In this document: piece after piece, positions 1 through 9,603 of the stretch | Layout of the letters: each line of letters starts with the position of its first letter | Numbering within the stretch: position 1 is the first letter of the stretch | Assembly (NCBI GenBank): GCA_014763705.1 | Contig: JACXUW010000002.1 | Span: forward strand, 1 to 37,262 | Direction of reading: 5' to 3' | Origin: Micrococcales bacterium | GTDB taxonomy: Bacteria > Actinomycetota > Actinomycetes > Actinomycetales > Dermatophilaceae | Length of the DNA stretch: 37,262 nt | The notes under the pieces: generated by a model | The model's input: only the letters and a program-made list of their open reading frames with translations | What the model was told of the DNA's origin: nothing | Database searches by the model: none | Made by a program: the position numbers and the translations under genes

Positions 1-2
1 GT

Positions 3-803
3 TCATGCCATCGCCCCCGTGCCTCGTACGGCCAGCTGATCGCGGTTGGCCGCGACGCAGCCCCGGATGGCGGTCTGCGCGGCCGCGAGGCTGCGCACCA
101 GCCGCGACGAGCCGACCTTCCGCGGTGCCTTGGCGCCCTTGGCAAAGACATCGGCCGTGCCGGGGTCCCACGCCAGGGTCGCGGTCACCGGGAGCCGCAG
201 CACCTTCTGGACCTCGCGCGCCGAGTACGGCCGACCTTCGCCGACGAGCAGCATCCCGAGCGAGTCCGTGGCGCCGACAGCCTCGAACCCGGTCAGCAAC
301 GTCTCAGCCCAGGAGCGCGCGGCCGCGAGAGACACCAGGTCGCTACGCGTCACCAGGAGCGCGACGTCGGCGCCGTAGATGAGCGGCTCAGGGCCTCCGG
401 CGAGGCCGAGTCGGCCGGCGTCGACGATCACGTCCTGGCCGGTCGCCTCGAGCGCCTTGAGCTCCGTCCCGAGCGTGTCCCACAGCGGCAGCAGGCTGCG
501 GGCTTGCCCGTGCGAGCGGGTGCCAGGCAGCAGCGACACAGTCGCTGTGTCGGAGCCGGGCATCCGTACGGTCGCCTCGGCGATGGCGGTGGTGAGGTCG
601 CCGTGGTGGTCCGCGAGAGCCAGGTCTACGAGGGAGCTCGACGGAGCGGACTCGGCTCGCAGGTAGCCGGCGAAGATGGCGGAGCCCCCGGTGGGGTCGG
701 CGTCGACGAGGAGGACGGGCCTGGGCCACGTCAGGGCGAGCCCGACGGCCGTCGCAGTGACACCGGGTGACCCGGAGGCCGAGAACAACGCGATGAGGGC
801 CAC
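3..803 (-). CDS. ParA/MinD-like P-loop ATPase-like protein
   Basis: ORF starts MALIALFSASGSPGVTATAVGLALTWPRPVLLVDADPTGGS, a deviant Walker A/ParA-like N-terminus (SASGSPGVTATAVGLA, LVDADPTGG). Confidence 0.7.
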   Translation of the reverse strand: MALIALFSASGSPGVTATAVGLALTWPRPVLLVDADPTGGSAIFAGYLRAESAPSSSLVDLALADHHGDLTTAIAEATVRMPGSDTATVSLLPGTRSHGQARSLLPLWDTLGTELKALEATGQDVIVDAGRLGLAGGPEPLIYGADVALLVTRSDLVSLAAARSWAETLLTGFEAVGATDSLGMLLVGEGRPYSAREVQKVLRLPVTATLAWDPGTADVFAKGAKAPRKVGSSRLVRSLAAAQTAIRGCVAANRDQLAVRGTGAMA

Positions 804-806
804 GGG

Positions 807-1508
807 TCAGCGCTCCCGGCTGTCGAGGACGAGCGCCACGTTCCCGGTGGCGGCGCGAGCGGCCAGCTCGGCGGCCTGCGCTTCGGGGACCTCGAGCGAC
901 ACCACGGTCTGGCCGTTCTCGCCGTCCGGGGAGAGACCGACCACGGCGGCGGAGATGGTGGCCGGCGGGACCTGGCCGACCTCGCCCTGCTGCCCGGGGG
1001 TGGCCACGACCCGGACGTGGTCGCCAGCCAGCAGCTGTAGTCCGGGCATGAGGGAGGGGGGCAGCGCGACCCCGACGACGGACATCCCCTGCTCGGGCAG
1101 CACCGCGGTGCTGACGCTGTTCGGCGTGACGAGGCTGCCGGCCGCCATGTCTTTGACCGCTCGCTGCCCGACGAGGTCGGCCAGGTCGGCGCCGGGCACG
1201 CTCGTCAGGGCCGGGTCGACACCGACCTGGACAGTGATGAGGTCGGCCTGGGTGACGGTCTCACCCCGCGCGACGTCCTGCCGCAGCGCCACCACCTCAT
1301 GGGTGTTGCTCGTCGAGGACCACGTCCATACACCGAGGAGCGCGCCGAGGCACACGGCCGCGAACGACATGGCGACCAGGGCAGGACGCCGGCGTAGTCG
1401 CGGCGCGGGCACGACCGGCGCCGGCGATGAGACCGTGCTGTCCTCGGCCGTCCCGATGCGCAGTGTCTTCGCTGCTGTCGATGCGGTCGGTCGCGTCGTG
1501 GTCGACAT
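807..1508 (-). CDS. SAF-domain (CpaB-like) membrane-anchored protein
   Basis: Single N-terminal TM, then VVALRQDVARGETVTQADLITVQVGVDP...GQRAVKDMAAGSLVTPNSV, a SAF-domain pattern; 4-bp gap to the ParA-like gene. Confidence 0.7.
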   Translation of the reverse strand: MSTTTRPTASTAAKTLRIGTAEDSTVSSPAPVVPAPRLRRRPALVAMSFAAVCLGALLGVWTWSSTSNTHEVVALRQDVARGETVTQADLITVQVGVDPALTSVPGADLADLVGQRAVKDMAAGSLVTPNSVSTAVLPEQGMSVVGVALPPSLMPGLQLLAGDHVRVVATPGQQGEVGQVPPATISAAVVGLSPDGENGQTVVSLEVPEAQAAELAARAATGNVALVLDSRER

Positions 1509-1533
1509 CGTGTGTTCCCCTCGAAGAGTCGGC

Positions 1534-2481
1534 TCAGCTGCTGAGCACCTGGGCTTCGCCCATCTCGATCGTGCTCGTGCTGGTGAAGTCCAGTGGGATG
1601 GTCCCGGTCTGGCCGATCCCGGCCCAGGTGACGAGCCAGTAGGTTGTGGCCCGCACGGTGTAGGTGCCCTGGCGCGTGTACGTGTGACCGCACGTAGGCG
1701 AGGACCGCTTGCCGTAGGAGTTCGCGTACGGCGTCCCGGGCCCGTGGCAGGTCACAGTGGTGCCGTCGCCCATCGTCCAGACTGTCCGCTGCGCCTTCGC
1801 CGTCGCCGTGACCGTGAAGCCACCGGTCGAGACCGACCGCGTCTGCGGACCCCACGTCGTCGTCCCCGGGGCGGCTGCCCACATCCAGGTCGGCATCCCG
1901 ATGACCCCCACACTTCCGGCGCGAGGCTCGGGCACGATGCCGATGGTGATGGCCCGCAGGTTCATCTGGGCGACTGCCTGCTGCGCGAGCACCCTGGGGT
2001 TCGGTGGCGCTCCCCCGGGTGGGGTGGCCAGCCAGATCCAGAAGACCGCGCCGGCCACGGCGCCGACTCCGACCGGCCGGAAGCACTCGTAGACCTGACC
2101 GTCGGCGTGCCCCTCCCAGGCTGGGTCGGTCAGCGGTGGCTGCGGCTTCCGCGCCGTGCAGTAGGCGTTCTGGCTCTGCGCCCACCACCCTTTGTCGGAC
2201 GAGCAGGGCACCTCGGCCGGCGGCGTGACTAGGTTGTTGACGCACGCGCGGGCGGCGACCGGCTTGTCCCGGCCGACGTGCGAGTCGCCCGGACCTGTCT
2301 GGTCACCCGGTCCTCCGTTGTCGCCGGGCGGCGCGACGATGATGATGCAGACACCGGTCCGCGGGGACGGCACCTTTCCAGGCGGACAGGTGATGGGCGG
2401 GTCGGACGCCAGCGCCGGCGTTGAGCCACCCAGGAGGACCGCGATGGCGCCCAGCGCGGCGAGAGCGATCCTTGTCAGCAT
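1534..2481 (-). CDS. Secreted protein, possible PKD-like C-terminal fold
   Basis: Signal peptide MLTRIALAALGAIAVLLGGSTPALA; WTMGDGTTVTCHGPGTPY...CGHTYTRQGTYTVRATTYW resembles the PKD 'GDG...HtY...GtYtV' pattern. Confidence 0.55.
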   Translation of the reverse strand: MLTRIALAALGAIAVLLGGSTPALASDPPITCPPGKVPSPRTGVCIIIVAPPGDNGGPGDQTGPGDSHVGRDKPVAARACVNNLVTPPAEVPCSSDKGWWAQSQNAYCTARKPQPPLTDPAWEGHADGQVYECFRPVGVGAVAGAVFWIWLATPPGGAPPNPRVLAQQAVAQMNLRAITIGIVPEPRAGSVGVIGMPTWMWAAAPGTTTWGPQTRSVSTGGFTVTATAKAQRTVWTMGDGTTVTCHGPGTPYANSYGKRSSPTCGHTYTRQGTYTVRATTYWLVTWAGIGQTGTIPLDFTSTSTIEMGEAQVLSS

Positions 2482-3065
2482 GGCTCGCCCTTGAGGGTGT
2501 CGACCGTGACGAAGAAGCCGTTCGACGTCTTCACGACCGTGTACGTGTACTTCTGCCGGTCCGGACGTCCGGATCGCACGACGGACTTGCCTGCCTTGTC
2601 GACGATGTCGACTCTCGAGACGTCAACACACGCTGTGACGGTGAAGGTCTTGCCGTCCTTGGTCGTGGCCTGCGCAGACTCCACCGAGGAGCGACCGACC
2701 TGCGCCCAGCCCTGCGCCTGCAGCGAGCCGAGCTCGACGCGGGCCTGGTCCGCAGCCTGGTCGCGGGCGACGGTGGCGATCAGGCTCAGGCTCTTCGCCG
2801 GGTCAGTGGCCACGTCGTCGAGGACGCCCCAGTAGCGGGTCACCGTGTCTGCTGCGGCAATCCGATCCTTCTCGGCCGGTGTCGAGTTGGTCGGTGTGGG
2901 GGTCGCGCTGGTCGAGGGCTGCGGGCTGGATGGGGCAGGCGTCGCAGACGGCGCGACCGTCGACGACGAGGGCGACGGTTGCGCGTCGTTGCACGCCGAC
3001 GTCAGCAGGGTGGCGGCGAGCAGCACGACGAGGCCGCGGGCGCGGTGAGGGCTTCGGGTCGTCAT
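2475..3065 (-). CDS. Putative lipoprotein
   Basis: Lipobox-like LLTSAC, Ser/Thr/Pro-rich linker, overlaps the downstream CDS by 7 bp. Confidence 0.6.
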   Translation of the reverse strand: MTTRSPHRARGLVVLLAATLLTSACNDAQPSPSSSTVAPSATPAPSSPQPSTSATPTPTNSTPAEKDRIAAADTVTRYWGVLDDVATDPAKSLSLIATVARDQAADQARVELGSLQAQGWAQVGRSSVESAQATTKDGKTFTVTACVDVSRVDIVDKAGKSVVRSGRPDRQKYTYTVVKTSNGFFVTVDTLKGEPC

Positions 3066-3405
3066 GTGCGTCTCCTCGATCTCCGCGGGCCAATGCCGTT
3101 CGTGGCCAGCGCAGGGACACTATCGCCGTGACTTGATACATTAGCACTAGTGCAGTCGAGCGACTTGCCCCAGCGGGGGAGACGGTAAATCGGAGTGGCA
3201 ACGCTGAGGGAGCTGCCGACAGGAGACCCATGCGACACACGCCAGCCCCTGAGCGTCGGCTCCACCCATCGAGTCGACGCTCGCGCCCCGCGCCTGCTTC
3301 CCATCCTGCGAAGTTAGCCCTCTGAAGCTCACAATGCATCCTGAAGCGTCGTCAATATATCTATGGACATACTGATAGCAACTGCTAGCGACGTAGGATT
3401 GGCGG

Positions 3406-3822
3406 ATGGAGTCCGCCGGCATCCCCGACCTTGCCGACAAGCTGCAGCACCTCTTCAAGACCATCCCGCAGGACCAGGGCCGCGGTTGGTTCACCAACGA
3501 GGCAGTGGTGCGCGAACTGGCCGAGCGCGGCGTGACGGTGACGGTGCAGCACCTCAGCAACCTTCGCAATGGTCGTCGGAGCAATCCTTCGGCCCGTCTC
3601 CTGGGTTCGATCGCAGACGTCTTCGGCGTCCCCGTCGGCTACTTCTTCGACCAGGACGAACAGCGACGCGTGAACGAGGACCTCGAAACGCTCTCGCAAC
3701 TACGTCGCGTGGGCGGGCTCCGTCTGCGCGGCGGCGAGCTCAGCCCAGAGGGCATCGTGCAGCTCATTGCGGCCCTCCAGGAAGTGGCGCGGACCGAAGA
3801 AGGACGTCCCGGGGAGAAGTGA
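3406..3822 (+). CDS. XRE-family HTH transcriptional regulator
   Basis: TNEAVVRELAERGVTVTVQHLSNLRNGRRSNPSARLLGSIADVFGVPVGYFFDQDEQ, HTH_XRE pattern. Confidence 0.75.
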   Translation: MESAGIPDLADKLQHLFKTIPQDQGRGWFTNEAVVRELAERGVTVTVQHLSNLRNGRRSNPSARLLGSIADVFGVPVGYFFDQDEQRRVNEDLETLSQLRRVGGLRLRGGELSPEGIVQLIAALQEVARTEEGRPGEK

Positions 3823-3826
3823 CCAG

Positions 3827-4315
3827 ATGTCTTCGTGGCGACACCACAGAGCCGTGCGCACCGGCCGATCACTCATCTCGCCCGGTACGACCGCGGATGA
3901 ACTTGTCGCCGCGTTGTCGCGACACCGTCGGCGCGAAATGGTCATCCTGCCGGTGGCGTTGTCCGGCAACGCACCATCCGGCGCTTGGATCCCCACCGAC
4001 GACCGCGACTACCTGCTGGTGCCGGCGACCGCGTCGCCGACTCGTCGTCGCTCGATCCTCTGCCACGAGGTCGGCCACATCCTGCTGCACCACGACCCCG
4101 CCCTGCACGACGGCCTGACCACCGACCAGATGCGGTCACTCGCACCGAACCTGCCTCTCGACACCACCCGTCGGATGCTGCAGCGTACGGGCTACACCGA
4201 CATCGAAGAGGCTGACGCCGAGCACGTGGGCACAGCGCTGTCCGCTGCCCTCGAGGACGTCGCCCGGGCAGCCGAGTGGGAGTCGTCCTCCCGCCTTTCT
4301 TCGCGGCTGCGATGA
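3827..4315 (+). CDS. ImmA/IrrE-type metallopeptidase-like protein
   Basis: HEVGHILLHH zinc-protease motif, ATG at 3827 right after the XRE gene. Confidence 0.75.
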   Translation: MSSWRHHRAVRTGRSLISPGTTADELVAALSRHRRREMVILPVALSGNAPSGAWIPTDDRDYLLVPATASPTRRRSILCHEVGHILLHHDPALHDGLTTDQMRSLAPNLPLDTTRRMLQRTGYTDIEEADAEHVGTALSAALEDVARAAEWESSSRLSSRLR

Positions 4316-5427
4316 CGGTCGCCGCTCTGCTTGCGGTCGCCGCCCTGTGGGGCACGGCCGGTTACCGCGTCTACCTGGCGCGCCGCAGACCCGCAGCCTG
4401 GCGAAACGCGCTGGCGCTGAGCGTCACGTCCATCGCGGCAGCCGCGACTGGTCACCTTGTGCGGGCGCGCCTCGATGAGTGGCTCGGCTTGGCGAACGTC
4501 ACGAACCTGGGGAGCCGACTGGCCCTCTGCATCGCTGTCGCGTCGGCGCAGCTCTACTTGCTGGAGATCCGCGAGTCCGACGCGTCCCGACCCCGCCGGC
4601 GTCGAATCACGGTGGCCGCCGCGGCCATGGCTGCCCTGTCCGTCGCCGCATGGGCCCTGGCGCCGATCCACGACGCGGAACTGGTCGACCTTGCAGACGC
4701 CCCGCGCCACCCCGCCAGCGCGATCTACGCCGTGATGATCTATCTCTACGTGGCCTGGTTCCAGGTCGACCTCGCTCGCTTTTCACTCCACAACGTCAAG
4801 GCGGCTCGCACCAAAGACCCACCCGCAGCCGTGGCCGTTGCGCTGATCGGGGCATCCGCGTGCGCCGCGATCGCACTGCTCCTGGCTTGGACAGCTCACA
4901 ACCTGAGCGAGCAGCTCCTCGCCAGTCCGACTCCCGTCCTGGATCGGCTGGCCGCCGGCCTGTTCCCGGTTCCGATTGCGCTGCTGGCCACCGGACTGCT
5001 CGCTCTGCCCCTGCTACCGAGGGTCGCCCACAGGGTCGCGGCACGCCGTCTGGTGCTGCGCCTGGATCCGCTGTGGCACGCGCTCGTGAGCCGGCACCCG
5101 CACGTCTACCTGCCACCACGGCAGGACCGCTTCCGACAGTTGCTGGATCCGAGGCTAGCGGCGCAACGTCGGCTCATCGAGATCTCCGATGCGCTCGAGG
5201 AGCACGGAGTGGAGCCGCCTCGCACGCTCCACGAGCTCGCCAGGGCGGTCGACGCGCGGCCGGCGCAGAGTGACCTGACCGCGAAGGACGCCCTGGTTCG
5301 CTTGGACGACGCGCCATGGCCCCAACCGCTCATCGATCTCAGCAAGGCGCTGCAGGCCGACCGAAAGGATCGAGGAGGGAAGGATGCGTCCGAGCTCGGA
5401 CGACCACGATCTGGCACGGCTGGCTGA
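4312..5427 (+). CDS. MAB_1171c-like (DUF6545-type) multi-TM protein
   Basis: ATGA overlap with the ImmA-like gene; about 7 N-terminal TM segments followed by a soluble domain (ARRLVLRLDPLWHALVSRHP...RRLIEISDAL), the layout of MAB_1171c-type proteins; position after XRE+ImmA fits. Confidence 0.55.
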   Translation: MTVAALLAVAALWGTAGYRVYLARRRPAAWRNALALSVTSIAAAATGHLVRARLDEWLGLANVTNLGSRLALCIAVASAQLYLLEIRESDASRPRRRRITVAAAAMAALSVAAWALAPIHDAELVDLADAPRHPASAIYAVMIYLYVAWFQVDLARFSLHNVKAARTKDPPAAVAVALIGASACAAIALLLAWTAHNLSEQLLASPTPVLDRLAAGLFPVPIALLATGLLALPLLPRVAHRVAARRLVLRLDPLWHALVSRHPHVYLPPRQDRFRQLLDPRLAAQRRLIEISDALEEHGVEPPRTLHELARAVDARPAQSDLTAKDALVRLDDAPWPQPLIDLSKALQADRKDRGGKDASELGRPRSGTAG

Positions 5428-6010
5428 GGCACGGTCGACGCCGGTCGCGCGCTTGATCGCCGGTGTCCTGACTCCTGCGAACGTCGTTCTGGCCTTGACC
5501 GTTTACATCGCGTTCAAGTACGCACCGAGCGTGGTAGCGGCCATCTCATGGTGGCTCGTCGCCGTGTTCCTCGTGGTCGGCATCCCGTACCTCATCCTTC
5601 TCCGCGCACTACGACGCGGCTCGGCCAGCGACCGCCAGGTGGTCCGCCGTTCCCAGCGACCAGCTCTCATGGCCTCCGCCGCCGCGGCCGTCGTCCTGGC
5701 CCTGGTTGTCCTTTACTTTGGCGGCGCCCCACGGCCATTGGTTTGGCTGATCCTCGCGATGACCTGCGGGCTCGTCGCGATGGCGATAACGAGCACGGTG
5801 TGGAAGGCCTCGATGCACCTCGCCGTCGCCTCTGGCGCTGTCGCGGTTCTGGCGCTAGAGAACCGGCTCGCGGGAGCCTTCGCTGCGCTGTTCCTTCCTC
5901 TGATCGCGTGGGCGAGGTGGCGCGAGGGCCGACACAGCGTCAGCCAACTGCTGGGAGGCGCTCTGATCGGAGCCGCGGCTGCAGGTGTCGTCTACGGACT
6001 GCTCCGGTGA
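5384..6010 (+). CDS. PAP2-like integral membrane protein
   Basis: Multiple TMs; WKASMHLAVASGAVAVLA and ARWREGRHSVSQLLGGALIGAA resemble PAP2 motifs 2 and 3, with motif 3 Asp replaced. Confidence 0.45.
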   Translation: MRPSSDDHDLARLAEARSTPVARLIAGVLTPANVVLALTVYIAFKYAPSVVAAISWWLVAVFLVVGIPYLILLRALRRGSASDRQVVRRSQRPALMASAAAAVVLALVVLYFGGAPRPLVWLILAMTCGLVAMAITSTVWKASMHLAVASGAVAVLALENRLAGAFAALFLPLIAWARWREGRHSVSQLLGGALIGAAAAGVVYGLLR

Positions 6011-6023
6011 CGAAACGCACTCT

Positions 6024-6467
6024 TCATTCGTCGTCCCGGCCGTGCCGCGAGCTCGCGACTGCCACCGTGACCGCCTCGACGCTGACGTTCAGCGCAGACG
6101 CCAGTGCCTGCAACGAGGCGGATGACGGCAGCCGCTCGAAATTGCCCGCCTCCCACCGCGCATAGGTAGGGAGTGACACATGCGCCTGCTCGGCGACCTG
6201 CCGTGCGCTCAAACCGGCGAGGACTCGCAGCCGACGCAGGTCCGGGCGCCCCCACACGGGTAGAAGGAGTTCGGCGGGCTGCACCCCAAGGACAGCTGCG
6301 ATCCGATGCAGGATCTCGGGCCGCGGTTCCGACGCGCCCCGCTCCCAGCGCGAAACACGCTCTCCCCCAGCGACTCCGACTTGATAGGCCAAGTCGTGCT
6401 GCGTCAAGCCAGCCCTCTCACGCGCAGCACGCAGGGCAGCCCTGTCCACTACAGATCCCGTGAGCAT
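6024..6467 (-). CDS. Double-HTH XRE-type regulator
   Basis: Two tandem XRE HTH segments: LRAARERAGLTQHDLAYQVGVAGGERVSRWERGASEPRPE and LRVLAGLSARQVAEQAHVSLPTYARWEAGNFERLPS; internal ATG at 6467 preferred over the 6614 ORF start. Confidence 0.65.
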   Translation of the reverse strand: MLTGSVVDRAALRAARERAGLTQHDLAYQVGVAGGERVSRWERGASEPRPEILHRIAAVLGVQPAELLLPVWGRPDLRRLRVLAGLSARQVAEQAHVSLPTYARWEAGNFERLPSSASLQALASALNVSVEAVTVAVASSRHGRDDE

Positions 6468-6691
6468 TGCGAACACCCTAGTGCGGGCGTCGCCGCCGAG
6501 CCCATGCCCGTGCTGCGATACCCAATTTCGAAGATGCATCGGCACTACGCGACGACTGGCACCTGATTGTGCTGCAGTCCCATACCACCTGCCACCTGTA
6601 TAACGTCTGTTCACCGATCTCTCGCTTCATGCACCGCCGGATCGTGCACCCCTGCGCCTGCCACCGGCCGTCCCCGAAATCACCGATCTCC

Positions 6692-8095
6692 TCAGGGAAG
6701 GAGGGAGACGTCGACGACGGCCCAGAGAAGTCCGGCACCCAGACCCACGACGACCGAAATCGCCGCTCCCAGCTGCGCTGTCCGCGCGGACCACGGACGC
6801 GGGGCCGCCAGCCCCGCCGCGGGTTCCGCTCGAGCCAGGGCGGGTGCCACCCACCGGAGGTAGTAGAACAGCGACACCAGCGAGTTGCCGAGGACGACGA
6901 CCGTGAGCCACGGCATCCCGCCGTCCCACGCCGCGGTCGCGGTCGTCAGCTTGCCGACGAACACCGCCGTCGGGGGCGTGCCGACCAGGCCGAGAAGAGC
7001 GACGACGAGGGCGACGGCCAACCCCGGCCGACGACGGAGGAGTCCGGCGTAACCCGCGAGGTCGCGCACGTCCGGGAGCGCCGTCGTCACGGCGAAGGCG
7101 GCGATGTTGGTCACCGCGTAGGCGGCCAGGTACAGCAGCATCGACGGCAGCGCCAGGTCGCTCGTGCCCGCGACCGCGACGGGGACCAGGAGGTAGCCCG
7201 CCTGGCTCACGGTCGACCAGCCGAGGAGTCGTCGCGGGTCCTCCTGGCCGAACGCGGCGAGGTTGCCCAGGGTCATGCTCGCCGTGGCGATGACTGCGAC
7301 GAGCAGGCCCCAGGCGAGGGTGTCGGGGAGGGCGAGGAGCAGGCGGTACAACGCGATGACGGCACCGATCTTCGGCACTGTCGTGACGAAGGCCGCGGCG
7401 AGCCCGGTGGAGCCCTGCGCCGCGTCCGGGACCCAGAAGTGCGCCGGAACCGCTCCGGCTTCGAACGCCAGCCCGGCGACGACGAGGACGACCCCGGCGG
7501 CGACCGCGACGGTCGGCAGGCCCTCGAGGCGGGCGGCCAGGTCGGGGTAGCTGGTAGACCCGGCGAGCCCGTACACGAGCGTCACCCCGAGGAGCATGAG
7601 GATCCCGAAGATCGCCCCGACCAGGTAGGTCTTGAGCGCGGCCTCGGCGCCACGAGCAGTTCGGCGCAGCCCGACGAGGGCGTACACGGGCAGACTGGCG
7701 AGCAGGAACCCTACGGCAAGGACGAGGAGGTCACGTGCTCCCGTGAGCACCAGGGCGCCGGTGGCGGCGAACAGGACCAGGGCGTAGGTCTCGCTCTCGC
7801 GGTCGTTCCCGGCGACCTCGTCACCGGCCAGTAGCAGGACGAGCAGGGTCGCGACGGCGACGGTCACCCGTCCCGCGGTGGTCACGCCGTCGACGACGAA
7901 GGCACCCTCGAAGGCGGAGCCGGGCACGAGCGAGCCGAGGACGGCGGCGACGGCACACCCGAGGAGAGCGAGTGCGGCGACGGCCCGCAGGCGCCACTGG
8001 CGGCGACGTGCGGTGAACGAGCCGCCCAGCAGGCACACCAGTCCGCCCCCGAAGAGCAGCATCTCCGGCAGCATGGCCAGCGGTCGCATGTCCAT
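6692..8095 (-). CDS. nuoN: Complex I-like subunit N
   Basis: MDMRPLAMLPEMLLFGGG...; EAALKTYLVGAIFGILMLLGVTLVYGLAGS; WSTVSQAGYLL; LGLVGTPPTAVFVGK; FYYLRWV, NuoN pattern. ORF track extends spuriously to 9154. Confidence 0.85.
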   Translation of the reverse strand: MDMRPLAMLPEMLLFGGGLVCLLGGSFTARRRQWRLRAVAALALLGCAVAAVLGSLVPGSAFEGAFVVDGVTTAGRVTVAVATLLVLLLAGDEVAGNDRESETYALVLFAATGALVLTGARDLLVLAVGFLLASLPVYALVGLRRTARGAEAALKTYLVGAIFGILMLLGVTLVYGLAGSTSYPDLAARLEGLPTVAVAAGVVLVVAGLAFEAGAVPAHFWVPDAAQGSTGLAAAFVTTVPKIGAVIALYRLLLALPDTLAWGLLVAVIATASMTLGNLAAFGQEDPRRLLGWSTVSQAGYLLVPVAVAGTSDLALPSMLLYLAAYAVTNIAAFAVTTALPDVRDLAGYAGLLRRRPGLAVALVVALLGLVGTPPTAVFVGKLTTATAAWDGGMPWLTVVVLGNSLVSLFYYLRWVAPALARAEPAAGLAAPRPWSARTAQLGAAISVVVGLGAGLLWAVVDVSLLP

Positions 8096-8109
8096 CGACT
8101 CCACCGGCC

Positions 8110-9603
8110 TCACCCACCGAGAAGGCCGACGACCGACCTCGCGGCAGGCTCGACGACGTCCAGGAGGGGGCGCGGCGCGACACCGATGGCGAGCGAGAGC
8201 ACCAGCAGGGGTGCGATGGCCCACAGCTCGTGACCTGCGACATCCGTGAAGCCACGGGAGGACGGTCCGAGGTCGCCGGTGAAGACCCGTGCGAGGGTCC
8301 AGAGGAACACCCCGGACACGACGAGGATCCCGAGCAGGCCGACCGCGCTCCACGGGACGGCGGCGATGCTGCCGGTGAAGATCTGGAACTCGGCGACGAA
8401 CCCGGACAGCGCGGGCAGCCCGAGCGAGGCGAACGCGGCCACGGCGAACAGCCCCGTCGTGCGCGGCGCCGGCCCGGCCAGCCCTCCGAAGCGGTCGATC
8501 TCGTAGGTTCCCGAGCGGTCGAGGAACACACCGGCGATCAGGAACAGTGCTGCTGTGACGAGGCCGTGGCTCACCATCTGGGTCACCGCGCCGGACACGG
8601 CGATGCTCCGCGCCTCCGTCGTCCCCGACGACACGACCCCCGCCGCACCGACGGCGAGGACGACGTACCCCATGTGGTTGACCGACGTGTAGGCGATCAT
8701 CCGCTTGAGGTCCTTCTGGGCCAACGCGACCAGGGCTCCCCACAGCACCGACACCAGCCCGACGACGAGCACGACCCAGGCCCACGCCCGCCAGGCCTCG
8801 GGCAGCAGGACCATCCCCAACCGGACGAACCCGTAGGTCCCGAGCTTGAGCAGCACCCCGGCCAGGACCGCCGACCCGACGGCGGGAGCGTCGGTGTGCG
8901 CGGGCGGCAGCCAGGTGTGGAACGGGACCGTCGGCGTCTTCACGGCCAGCCCGAGGAGGATCGCACCCAGCACCGCGGCCGCCACGGTTCCGCCACCGGC
9001 GAACGGGTCCTGCCGGGCGAGCTCCAGCATGTCGAACGTGTGCGGGTCGGCGGCGAGGTACAGGCCGATGAACCCCGCCAGCAGCGCGAGGGAGCCGAGG
9101 AAGGTGTAGAGGAAGAACTGCAGGGCCGAGCGGGCGCGGTCGCCGTGGCCCCACCCTGCGATCACGACGTACATGCCGACGATGGACAGGTCGAAGAAGA
9201 CGAAGAAGAGGATGAGGTCCGCGGCGGCGAAGACGCCGAGACAGACCGTCTCCAGTGCGAGGAAGAGGGCGGCGCGGCTGCGTGGGCGGTCCGGGTCACG
9301 CACCGAGTACACGGCGCAGGCCAGGAAGACGACGGCGGTCATCGCGACGAGCGGGAGCGACAGCCCGTCGAGGCCGACGTGGTAGCTGGAGTCCACCCCG
9401 GGGATCCAGGGCACCTGCTCGTCGAAGGCCAGGGATCTGTCGGGCGGGGTCTCGTAGCGCCACCACAGGACCCCGACGAGCACGAGCTCGAGAGCCGACG
9501 CGAGCACCCACCCCCACCGGGCGGCGGTGGGACCGACACCGGGGACGAGCAGCAGCGACGCCGCCACGAGCGGAAGGAACACGGTCAGCGAGAGCACGGT
9601 CAC
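8110..9603 (-). CDS. nuoM: Complex I-like subunit M
   Basis: GTG at 9603 overlapping the nuoL stop; VKTPTVPFHTWLPPAHTDAPAVGSAVLAGVLLKLGTYGFVRLGM; QKDLKRMIAYTSVNHMGYVVLAVG; SLGLPALSGFVAEF. Confidence 0.88.
   Translation of the reverse strand: MTVLSLTVFLPLVAASLLLVPGVGPTAARWGWVLASALELVLVGVLWWRYETPPDRSLAFDEQVPWIPGVDSSYHVGLDGLSLPLVAMTAVVFLACAVYSVRDPDRPRSRAALFLALETVCLGVFAAADLILFFVFFDLSIVGMYVVIAGWGHGDRARSALQFFLYTFLGSLALLAGFIGLYLAADPHTFDMLELARQDPFAGGGTVAAAVLGAILLGLAVKTPTVPFHTWLPPAHTDAPAVGSAVLAGVLLKLGTYGFVRLGMVLLPEAWRAWAWVVLVVGLVSVLWGALVALAQKDLKRMIAYTSVNHMGYVVLAVGAAGVVSSGTTEARSIAVSGAVTQMVSHGLVTAALFLIAGVFLDRSGTYEIDRFGGLAGPAPRTTGLFAVAAFASLGLPALSGFVAEFQIFTGSIAAVPWSAVGLLGILVVSGVFLWTLARVFTGDLGPSSRGFTDVAGHELWAIAPLLVLSLAIGVAPRPLLDVVEPAARSVVGLLGG

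Noticed and set aside
676-2232. Long plus-strand ORF opposite the SAF/secreted genes (518 aa)
   Set aside because: Arg/Pro/Gly-rich shadow ORF typical of high-GC DNA; the minus-strand ORFs have clear domain and signal features.
3144-3153. GCACTAGTGC 10-bp palindrome upstream of the lipoprotein gene
   Set aside because: Too short and unrepeated to claim as an operator without conservation data.
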